From: PALSA-600 sp963842335
Lineage (GTDB): Bacteria; Actinomycetota; Thermoleophilia; Gaiellales; Gaiellaceae
DNA length: 64,000 nt
Direction of reading: 5' to 3'
Assembly (NCBI GenBank): GCA_963842335.1
Contig: CAWJGF010000010.1
Coordinates: forward strand, 434,001-498,000
Of this stretch, positions 58,410 to 64,000 are shown one piece after another. The position numbers and the translations under genes are program-made. Position 1 is the stretch's first letter. Each line of letters begins with the position of its first letter. The notes under the pieces are model-generated. The model was not told the DNA's origin and ran no database searches. It worked only from the letters and a program-made list of their open reading frames with translations.

Positions 58410-59642
58410 TCAGCCCGTGGCTTGGGCCGCGACCGGAGGCTTGAGGGCGCCCTCCTCGGTCGCAGCCGAGATCTCGCGCACGACCTCGACGATGTCGCGG
58501 TTCGCGTTCCAGACACGGAGCTGCCGGTCGGCGCCGTTGCCGCGGGCGAGGATCTCGCGCACACCTTCCAGCTCGCGCTCCGAGCCGAGCTCGCGTGCGT
58601 GCGGCTCCACGTCCCGCAAGGTACGACGAATCAGCTGTGCGACCGGGACGCGGTTGCGGCGACCGGTCGCGAGATCCATGATCGGAGCCTCGAGCCCGTA
58701 GCGTGCGGCGAGCCACTTGTTCTCCGTCGTCAGCATGCGGTGCCAGCTCGGGATCTCCTTGCCGGTCTCGTACTGCTCGCAGTACATCTTCACGATTGCC
58801 TGGAAGAAGGCCGTGATCGCGACGACATCCTCGAGACGTGTGACCGCGTCGCAGACGCGCATCTCGATCGTGCCCAGGCGAGGGTGCGGCCGGATGTCCC
58901 ACCAGATGTGCGTGTAGTCCGCGATGCAGCCGGTGCGTTCGAGCTGCCCGACGACCTCGGCGAAGTCGGCGTAGTCCTTGAAGCGTGGCGGCGGTCCCGA
59001 GCGGGGAAACGCCGCGAAGACCATCTGCCGGCTCGACGAGAGGCCGGTCGGCTCACCGCGCCAGAACGGCGATGACGCGCTCAGCGCGAGCATCTGAGGC
59101 AGGTGGACGAGAAGGCCGTTCACCACCTGGATCGCCTTTTCGGGGTCGTCGACCGCGACATGCATGTGCATGCCGAAGATCAGCTCGCGGCGAGCGATGT
59201 ACTGAAGCTGGTCGACGAGTTGCCGGTAACGGTCGCGGGCCGTGATCCGCTGTCGTTCGAAGAGGCTGAACGGGTGCGTCCCCGCCGAGCCGTACCGGCA
59301 GCCCTCGGCCCGCGCAATCTCGGCGACGTAGCCGCGCAGCTGAGCAAGGGCATGCAGCACATCCCCGGCGGTGCGACAGACGGGTGTCGTAACCTCGAGC
59401 ACCGACTGCATCAGCTCCGCGTGGATGCGCTCCTCGTGCTCGCCGTGCCGGACGGCCGCGAGGACCGAGTCGATGTGCTGCACGAGGTCCCACGTCTCGG
59501 GGTCGAGCAGCATGTACTCCTCCTCGACACCGAGCGTGTACGGGGCGCCCGTGCCGAACGCGTGGTCCAGCACGCTCGCTTCCGCTCCGCCCATTCCGAT
59601 GGCGCCCTTGCCGGTGATCGACGGGGGGAAGATCTGCTTCAC
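58410..59642 (-). CDS. YbdK-type carboxylate-amine ligase (glutamate-cysteine ligase 2 family)
   Basis: 410 residues. YTLGVEEEYMLLDPETWDLV is the hallmark N-terminal segment, followed by IHAELMQSVLEVTTPVC, ELIFGMHMHVAVDDPEKAIQ and HIWWDIRPHPRLGTIEMRVCDA. YbdK proteins have weak gamma-glutamylcysteine synthetase activity in vitro; the true role in actinobacteria is open. GTG 59642 overlaps the RidA stop (GTGA). Confidence 0.92.
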   Translation of the reverse strand: MKQIFPPSITGKGAIGMGGAEASVLDHAFGTGAPYTLGVEEEYMLLDPETWDLVQHIDSVLAAVRHGEHEERIHAELMQSVLEVTTPVCRTAGDVLHALAQLRGYVAEIARAEGCRYGSAGTHPFSLFERQRITARDRYRQLVDQLQYIARRELIFGMHMHVAVDDPEKAIQVVNGLLVHLPQMLALSASSPFWRGEPTGLSSSRQMVFAAFPRSGPPPRFKDYADFAEVVGQLERTGCIADYTHIWWDIRPHPRLGTIEMRVCDAVTRLEDVVAITAFFQAIVKMYCEQYETGKEIPSWHRMLTTENKWLAARYGLEAPIMDLATGRRNRVPVAQLIRRTLRDVEPHARELGSERELEGVREILARGNGADRQLRVWNANRDIVEVVREISAATEEGALKPPVAAQATG

Positions 59643-60025
59643 GAGGGAAGTATCACCGCTTCAGCCTCGATCTCGACCAGCCAGCGTGGGTCGAGGAGTT
59701 GGACGACGAGGGCGGTCGTCGCGGGCCGGGCCGTCGAGAACGCCTCGGCGTGCGCACGGCCGACTCCGTCGATGTGCGATGCGTCGGTGACGAAGAGGCG
59801 CGTACGCACGACCTGGTCGAGCGAGGAGCCGGCCTCGCCGAGCGCCCGCTCGATCGTCGCGAGGCAGACCAGCGCCTGCTCGTAGGCGCCCGGGGGCGGA
59901 TCGCCGTCGCCCGGCATGATCGGCGCGGTGCCCGACACCCACACACGGTCCCCCACCCGCACGGCGCGCGAGTAGCCGACCCGCTCCTCGAATGCTGCCC
60001 CCGATGAGATCAGTTGTCTGTCCAT
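59639..60025 (-). CDS. RidA-family (YjgF) enamine/imine deaminase
   Basis: 128 residues, the family's usual size. YSRAVRVGDRVWVSGTAPIM, ALGEAGSSLDQVVRTRLFVTD with the catalytic-site Arg, and the C-terminal LVEIEAEAVIL. Members hydrolyse reactive enamines made by PLP enzymes such as the threonine dehydratase also in this window. The ATG overlaps the plus-strand ATG of the serine hydrolase frame (CATG). Confidence 0.9.
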   Translation of the reverse strand: MDRQLISSGAAFEERVGYSRAVRVGDRVWVSGTAPIMPGDGDPPPGAYEQALVCLATIERALGEAGSSLDQVVRTRLFVTDASHIDGVGRAHAEAFSTARPATTALVVQLLDPRWLVEIEAEAVILPS

Positions 60026-60030
60026 GGCGT

Positions 60031-60036
60031 TAGTGT
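60031..60036 (+). promoter_or_regulatory. -10 hexamer TAGTGT before serine hydrolase
   Basis: Spacer of 8 nt to GTG 60045; supports that start over ATG 60024. Confidence 0.4.
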
Positions 60037-60044
60037 CGCGTTTC

Positions 60045-60836
60045 GTGGAGGCGCTGCGCCAGATCGACGGATGGCCGTGCGATCATGCCGTCGCCGGCGT
60101 GAGCGGCGCAGTCGAGGCGACGTATGGCGACGCCGACCGCCGCTTCCCCTGGGCATCGGTAACGAAGCTCGCGACCGCGGTGGCAGTTCTCGTCGCTGCG
60201 GAGGAGGGGCTGGTCGATCTCGACGAGCCGGCGGGACCGCTCGGCTCCACACTCAGGCACCTGCTCGCGCACGCGTCCGGGCTCCCGTTCGAGCGGGGGG
60301 CGCCGATCGCCCGGCCGGGCCAGAGGCGCGTCTATTCCAACTACGGCTTCGAAGTGGCTGCAGCGCTCGTCGAGGAACGAGCCGAGATGCCGTTCGCGGA
60401 GTACTTCGGTGCGACGTGGGCTTCGACCGGCATCGCGCTCGAGGGCTCGGCCGGGTCGGGTGCGTCGGGGACGCTCGACGACCTGCTCGAACTGGCGCGG
60501 GAGCTTCGCGACCCGCTGCGGATCGCGCCGGAGACGCTGGCCGAGGCGGTGTCCGTCCAGTTTCCCGGCCTTGTCGGCGTCCTGCCGGGCTTCGGCCGCC
60601 AGGAGCCGAATGACTGGGGTCTCGGCCTCGAGCTCCGGAACGGCAAGTCGCCGCACTGGACCGGCTCCCGCAACTCGCCGGCGACGTTCGGCCATTTCGG
60701 CCGCAGCGGCACGTTCCTCTGGGTCGATCCGGCCGCAGGCGTCGCCCTCGGCTGCCTGACCGACCTCGCCTTCGGCGACTGGGCGGCCGATGCCTGGCCA
60801 CGCCTGGCCGACGCCGTGCTGCTCGAAGCGGCCTAG
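60045..60836 (+). CDS. Serine beta-lactamase-like hydrolase (class C/PBP family)
   Basis: 263 residues from GTG 60045 (270 from ATG 60024). The S-x-x-K nucleophile motif is WASVTKLATAVAVLV; RVYSNYGFEVAAALVEE gives the Y-x-N motif, and GHFGRSGTFLWVDP the third H/K-x-G motif. A small cytosolic enzyme, shorter than true class C beta-lactamases and without a signal peptide, so esterase or peptidase activity is as likely as drug resistance. Confidence 0.85.
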   Translation: MEALRQIDGWPCDHAVAGVSGAVEATYGDADRRFPWASVTKLATAVAVLVAAEEGLVDLDEPAGPLGSTLRHLLAHASGLPFERGAPIARPGQRRVYSNYGFEVAAALVEERAEMPFAEYFGATWASTGIALEGSAGSGASGTLDDLLELARELRDPLRIAPETLAEAVSVQFPGLVGVLPGFGRQEPNDWGLGLELRNGKSPHWTGSRNSPATFGHFGRSGTFLWVDPAAGVALGCLTDLAFGDWAADAWPRLADAVLLEAA

Positions 60837-60848
60837 CTGTCTTTCGCG

Positions 60849-60881
60849 GACATGTCCCGGGGACTGTCCCCAGGACATGTC
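60849..60881. repeat. Near-perfect 33-nt palindrome between convergent genes
   Basis: GACATGTCC / GGACATGTC outer arms (9 bp), one C-A mismatch, then GGGGAC / GTCCCC (6 bp) around a single T. It occupies the whole gap between the serine hydrolase and the alpha/beta hydrolase stops. It could be a bidirectional terminator or one copy of a dispersed palindromic repeat. Confidence 0.6.
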
Positions 60882-61609
60882 TTATTCGGACAGGAACTCG
60901 AGCAGCAGCGCGTTCAGCTCTTCCGGTTGGTCGACGCCGACGAGGTGCCCAGCGCCGGGAACGATCGCGAGGTCGGCGTCGGGGATCTCCTCCGCCAGGT
61001 GCTGCGCGATCGCACGGAAGTCGGCCTTGTCGTTCTCGCCGACGACCACCAGCGTCGGCACGTGCAGCGACGACAGCGGTGCAAGCTCCGGCCAGATCAT
61101 CTCAGGCTCCTCGTGCGCCGTCTGCAACTCGAGGGCGCGCCGCTGTTGTGGCCGAACTTCATCGTGGTGCTCCGGTGCGACCCAGAAGTCGAGGTTAACG
61201 GCCGTTGCGCCGTCGAGGTCGCCGGCATCGATCGCCGCCGCTTCGGTGTCGAAGTAGGTGCGCATCTCCTCCGTCCACGTCCAATCGGGCATGCCCGCAC
61301 CGACGAGGACAAGCCGCCGAACGAGCTGCTGGTGGGCGAGCGCGGTGCGGAGCGCGACCATGCCGCCGAACGAATTGCCAACGAGGTTGCCCGGCAGGAA
61401 GCCTGCGACGAAGTCGACGAACGAGAACGGCACCTCGGGAAGCGGCGCGTCACCCCACCCCGGGAGATCGGGGGCGACGACATCGAAGCGCTCCGCGAGC
61501 GCAGGCACCTGGCGTTTCCACAGGCGGGAGTCACCGAGCGCAGAGTGGACGAGGACGACCCGTTCGATCAGTCGTCCTCAGTTGTCGGTCGGTAGAGGGT
61601 GGTGGCCAT
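60882..61609 (-). pseudogene. Alpha/beta hydrolase gene with -1 frameshift near its 5' end
   Basis: From ATG 61609 (AGGAG 4 nt upstream) the frame reads MATTLYRPTTEDD and stops at 61568. One base back, the next frame continues LIERVVLVHSALGDSRLWKR and on to 60882 as a normal alpha/beta hydrolase: nucleophile in GNSFGGMVAL, acid in VVGENDKADF, His in GAGHLVGVDQP. Joined, the protein has 242 residues, normal for the family. A single missing base near 61568-61572 is the simplest explanation; a downstream restart would lose the first beta strand. Confidence 0.7.
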
Positions 61610-61617
61610 GCGTCTCC

Positions 61618-61623
61618 TAGAGT
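61618..61623 (+). promoter_or_regulatory. -10 hexamer TAGAGT before Nudix gene
   Basis: Spacer TGCTGGC, 7 nt, to GTG 61631. Confidence 0.55.
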
Positions 61624-61630
61624 TGCTGGC

Positions 61631-62128
61631 GTGAGTTTCCTCGAAAGCTGGCGCTTCTGCCCACGCTGCGGCGGCAACCTCGCCCCGGCCGACGAGGGGC
61701 GCGTCTGCGAACGATGCCTGGAGCACTACTACGCGAACTCGATCCCGGGCGTCCAGGGCATCCTCGAGCGCGACGGTCGAGTGCTCCTCGCACGGCGGAA
61801 GCACGAGCCGCGGCGCGGCCACTGGGACCTCCCAGGCGGGTTCCTGCACGAGACCGAGGCGGCCGCCGAGGGCCTGCGGCGCGAGTTCCTCGAGGAGACC
61901 GGGCTGGAGGTGGAGCCGGTCGAGCTGCTGCGCATCGACATCGAGCCCTACGCTGGACGCCATGTCTTCTCCGTCACGTGGATCGTCCGCGGCGCCGGCG
62001 AGCCGGTCGCGGCGGACGACGTAGACGAGCTGCGCTGGTTCCCACACGACGGCCTGCCCGCCGAGATGGCCTTCCCGGGGCAGGAGCTGGTGCTACGGGA
62101 GTGGGCCGCGCGGCACGAGCACGCGTAG
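61631..62128 (+). CDS. Nudix hydrolase with N-terminal zinc ribbon
   Basis: 165 residues. A four-Cys ribbon (FCPRCGGNL then VCERC) at 9-31 is followed by the Nudix box GGFLHETEAAAEGLRREFLE then ETGL near residues 75-98, with all metal-binding Glu residues. This plan resembles NudC-type NAD(H)/NAD-RNA pyrophosphatases without their extra N-terminal domain. Its last 36 bases overlap the convergent lipid-kinase gene. Confidence 0.9.
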   Translation: MSFLESWRFCPRCGGNLAPADEGRVCERCLEHYYANSIPGVQGILERDGRVLLARRKHEPRRGHWDLPGGFLHETEAAAEGLRREFLEETGLEVEPVELLRIDIEPYAGRHVFSVTWIVRGAGEPVAADDVDELRWFPHDGLPAEMAFPGQELVLREWAARHEHA

Positions 62129-62905
62129 CGCCCTCGGCTCGACCCGGAAGTCGATGGGGGTGCCGAGCAGTTCAGGCTCGCCGTCGACGGCAGCGCGAAG
62201 CCGGCCGAGCCGCGCGTCGATCGTGAACCGCTCTCCCTCGCGCTCCTCCCAGCCGGTCCGCATCAGTCCTTGGGGCGCGTACAGGTGCAGGTGTCCCTCG
62301 TCGAGCCGTGCGCGCTCTCCGATCGACAGCACCTCGAGTGTGTAGGCGTTGTTCGAGACGAGGACGACCCGCGCCTCGATCGGCTCGCCGTCGACGGTGA
62401 TGTCGACGGGCTCGCGCTCGGACGCGACGATCGCGAGCGCCCGCAGTCGCGCGAATGCGTTGCTGCGGCGGCGATGGTGCTCGCGCCGGTGCACGAGCTG
62501 GGCATAGACGCCGAGCGAGACGTTGTTCAGGAAGAGGCGGTCGTTCGCCCAGCCGACATCGATGCGCAGTTCCTCGCCGTCGACGAGCGCCGTGAGCGCT
62601 GCGACAGGGTCGTTGCGATCGAGGCCGAGGTCGCGCGCGAAGTGGTTGCGTGTCCCGAAGGGGATGCAGGCGAACGGGAGGCTGCGCTCGATCGCGACCG
62701 CGGCAACGAGCGCCAGCGATCCGTCACCTCCGGCGACTCCGAGCGCTTCGACATCGGCTGCGCGGGCCAGCTCCGCGAGATCGTCGTCCCCGGTGAGGAC
62801 GTACGTCGCGATGCCGTGCTCCCGCGCGGCCGCGACGAGCTCGTCGGTGGCTTCGGCATCGGAGCCGGCGCCGGACCTGGAGTTGACGAAGACGAGGGCC
62901 GACAC
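62093..62905 (-). CDS. Diacylglycerol kinase-family lipid kinase
   Basis: 270 residues, DAGK catalytic fold. ALVFVNSRSGAGSDAEATDE at the N-terminus, nucleotide loop VAGGDGSLALVAAVAIERSL and IPFGTRNHFARDLGL are the family motifs. The substrate may be diacylglycerol, sphingoid base or another lipid alcohol. GTG 62905 has CATAGT 8 nt upstream. Confidence 0.88.
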   Translation of the reverse strand: MSALVFVNSRSGAGSDAEATDELVAAAREHGIATYVLTGDDDLAELARAADVEALGVAGGDGSLALVAAVAIERSLPFACIPFGTRNHFARDLGLDRNDPVAALTALVDGEELRIDVGWANDRLFLNNVSLGVYAQLVHRREHHRRRSNAFARLRALAIVASEREPVDITVDGEPIEARVVLVSNNAYTLEVLSIGERARLDEGHLHLYAPQGLMRTGWEEREGERFTIDARLGRLRAAVDGEPELLGTPIDFRVEPRALRVLVPRGPLP

Positions 62906-62959
62906 CGAAGCGCACTATGCCTACCCTCTCCTGGGCCTCCCCGATTCCCAGAGTGGGCC

Positions 62960-62995
62960 GATCGGCTCATGTGGTCGTCCGACCGAGAGCCGATC
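62960..62995. repeat. Long hairpin upstream of small gene
   Basis: GATCGGCTC (62960-62968) pairs with GAGCCGATC (62987-62995), and inside GGTCG pairs with CGACC around TC. It lies 9 bases before the start of the small gene at 63005 and may regulate it or end the antisense transcript. Confidence 0.45.
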
Positions 62996-63004
62996 ATCCA
63001 ACCT

Positions 63005-63148
63005 ATGGACGATTGCGGCATCCTCCATCGCATCGAGGAAGACCTCTGCGAGAACTGGCTCGAGGCATGGGCAGAGAGTGGTGTGCGGGCGATCGAGGAG
63101 TACCTCGCCAAGCACCTCGCCTTCCTCTCGTTCCTCGAAGACGACTAG
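63005..63148 (+). CDS. Small acidic protein, 47 residues
   Basis: MDDCGILHRIEEDLCENWLE followed by AWAESGVRAIEEYLAKHLAF and LSFLEDD: strongly helical, acidic, with two Cys and two His. A longer start at ATG 62969 would add 12 residues across the hairpin. I cannot name a family. A GATCAT hexamer lies 7 nt before ATG 63005, weakly in line with the local promoter rule. Confidence 0.55.
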   Translation: MDDCGILHRIEEDLCENWLEAWAESGVRAIEEYLAKHLAFLSFLEDD

Positions 63149-63186
63149 CTCCTCGCCCGCGGCGACCGGTGAAAAGACACGAGGCA

Positions 63187-63203
63187 GAGGGCCAGTAGCC
63201 CTC
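63187..63203. terminator. Hairpin between small gene and thioredoxin gene
   Basis: GAGGGC/GCCCTC, 6 bp, with a CAGTA loop, in the 78-base gap between convergent genes. Confidence 0.4.
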
Positions 63204-63226
63204 CGCCCGGTCAAGCCTGCGGGACG

Positions 63227-63541
63227 TTAAGCCTCTGAGAGACCGAGGGCCTTCTCGAGCGAGCCCTTCGGCATCGCGCCGATCGCAGACGCCTGCGGCT
63301 CGCCGTTTTCGAAGAGCAGCATGAACGGAATCGACGCCACGCCGTAGCGCTGCGCCAGATCCTGGTGCTCGTCGATGTTCACCTTGACGAGCTTCACCTG
63401 ATGCTCATCAGCGATCCGGTCGAGCACCGGTGAGACGGCATGGCACGGTCCGCACCATTCGGCCCAGAAGTCGACGATGACCTTGCCGTCACTCTTGATG
63501 ACCTCGGTGTCGAATGTCTCGCTAGTTGCAATGGTTGCCAC
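63227..63541 (-). CDS. trxA: Thioredoxin
   Basis: 104 residues, standard length. The dithiol active site is FWAEWCGPCHAV near residue 30, the cis-Pro loop is VASIPFMLLFENGE. GTG 63541 is chosen because GGAAG lies 4 nt upstream and the N-terminus VATIATSETFDTEVIKSDGK is family-like; the frame further upstream is antisense to the next gene. The symbol trxA is by family; paralogues may exist. Confidence 0.93.
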   Translation of the reverse strand: MATIATSETFDTEVIKSDGKVIVDFWAEWCGPCHAVSPVLDRIADEHQVKLVKVNIDEHQDLAQRYGVASIPFMLLFENGEPQASAIGAMPKGSLEKALGLSEA

Positions 63542-63609
63542 GTGCTTCCTTTCGTCTTGGACGTACGAATTGTTCAACGACGATTGCGAGAGGTTTCTTC
63601 CCACCTCGC

Positions 63610-63615
63610 TACGAT
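63610..63615 (+). promoter_or_regulatory. -10 hexamer TACGAT before IleRS-like gene
   Basis: Spacer CGAAGC, 6 nt, to ATG 63622. Confidence 0.55.
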
Positions 63616-63621
63616 CGAAGC

Positions 63622-64000
63622 ATGTTCTCGTCTCTGCCGGACAAGCCCGATCACCCCAGCCTGGAACTGGAGGTTCTCGAGCTCTGGGAACGGGAAGGGA
63701 CATTTGAGCAGCTCCGCGAGCGCAACCGCGGCGGGCCAACCTGGTCCTTCGTCGACGGCCCGGTGACGGCCAATCGATCGTCGCTCGGCGTCCACACTGC
63801 CTGGGGCCGGACGCTGAAGGATGTCTTCCAGCGCTACAAGGCCCTGCGCGGCTTCGACCAGCGCTACCAGAACGGCTTCGACTGTCAGGGACTCTGGATC
63901 GAGGTCGGCGTCGAGCGCTCGCTCGGCCTGAACTCGAAGCGCGAGATCGAGGAGTACGGCCTCGAGGAGTTCGCCCGCAAGTGCCGCGAGGTCGTCGTCA
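63622..64000 (+). CDS. ileS: Isoleucyl-tRNA synthetase-like class I ligase, 3' end beyond window
   Basis: First 126 residues only. SLELEVLELWEREGTFEQLR, then FVDGPVTANRSSLGVHTAWG, RTLKDVFQRYKALRGFDQRY and GFDCQGLWIEVGVE align with the start of class I IleRS. The HIGH signature is degenerate: its slot reads LGVH, and the following GWDCHGLPIE element reads GFDCQGLWIE. Similar GVH-H/T-AW variants occur in some actinobacterial and Chloroflexi IleRS-like proteins to my knowledge. Name given by similarity; the KMSKS region is not visible. Confidence 0.8.
   Translation, partial: MFSSLPDKPDHPSLELEVLELWEREGTFEQLRERNRGGPTWSFVDGPVTANRSSLGVHTAWGRTLKDVFQRYKALRGFDQRYQNGFDCQGLWIEVGVERSLGLNSKREIEEYGLEEFARKCREVVV

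Overview
The window is high-GC bacterial DNA with densely packed genes, many 1-4 base start/stop overlaps, and GTG and TTG starts. Gene content (HPPD/homogentisate degradation, FabG and FabI, MreB, SARP-type regulator remains, YbdK-type ligase, a divergent IleRS-like gene) fits an actinobacterium. The closest guess is a deep-branching soil lineage such as Thermoleophilia (Gaiellales/Solirubrobacterales). This placement is inference from gene style, not from a marker-gene search. I saw no rRNA gene, tRNA gene or CRISPR array.

Layout. 1-12.2 kb: two exporters, then a tyrosine/homogentisate catabolic group (hpd, FAH-family hydrolase, hmgA) mixed with a CDF metal exporter, a threonine dehydratase, a HAD phosphatase, an AlkA-type glycosylase, a frameshifted acetyltransferase, a GST-like protein and a rhodanese. 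12.2-15.1 kb: minus-strand amidotransferase, DUF72 protein and secreted hydrolase. 15.1-26.7 kb: housekeeping genes murI, rph, rdgB, pyrE, HU, pyrF, a LysM protein, a D,D-carboxypeptidase, a PfkB kinase, guaB and guaA. 26.8-29.7 kb: FabG-like reductase, nitroreductase, phospholipase D-like protein and uracil-DNA glycosylase. 29.7-33.8 kb: rplM-rpsI-glmM-glmS. 33.8-34.2 kb: a gene-free stretch holding a terminator-like hairpin and a 164-nt rod-like inverted repeat. 34.2-41.9 kb: LysR regulator, permease-YHS fusion, ArfB-like factor, HAD hydrolase, then acpS-nnr-alr-methyltransferase and a potassium channel. 42.1-47.6 kb: PNPOx-like protein, SDR, a large secreted subtilase and fabI. 47.6-56.2 kb: a more accessory-looking stretch with redox and stress proteins, a lone mreB, an MFS pump, a wrecked SARP/solute-binding gene, an M23-like protein and a TIM-barrel hydrolase-like protein. 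56.2-58.3 kb: ECF sigma factor, membrane beta-propeller protein and a peroxiredoxin whose catalytic cysteine codon is TGA. 58.4-64 kb: YbdK ligase, RidA, serine hydrolase, frameshifted alpha/beta hydrolase, Nudix, lipid-kinase-like protein, thioredoxin and the start of an IleRS-like gene.

Three signals stand out. First, the peroxiredoxin at 56239-56712 (minus) reads as a selenoprotein. An in-frame UGA sits where the peroxidatic Cys should be, and a 6-bp stem with a CGUGA loop lies 15 nt downstream, as expected of a bacterial SECIS. Second, at least 26 genes carry a TANNNT hexamer exactly 6-8 nt before the start codon, the signature of leaderless transcription. This rule also resolves many ambiguous starts, including GTG and TTG ones. 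Third, 34011-34174 is a long rod-shaped inverted repeat with matching inner helices that no protein gene explains; it is a candidate structured RNA or a small mobile element.

Two genes (10352-11295 and 60882-61609) are each broken by an apparent single-base deletion. These may be real mutations or sequence errors. Coordinates follow my preferred start codons, and alternatives are given in the entries.
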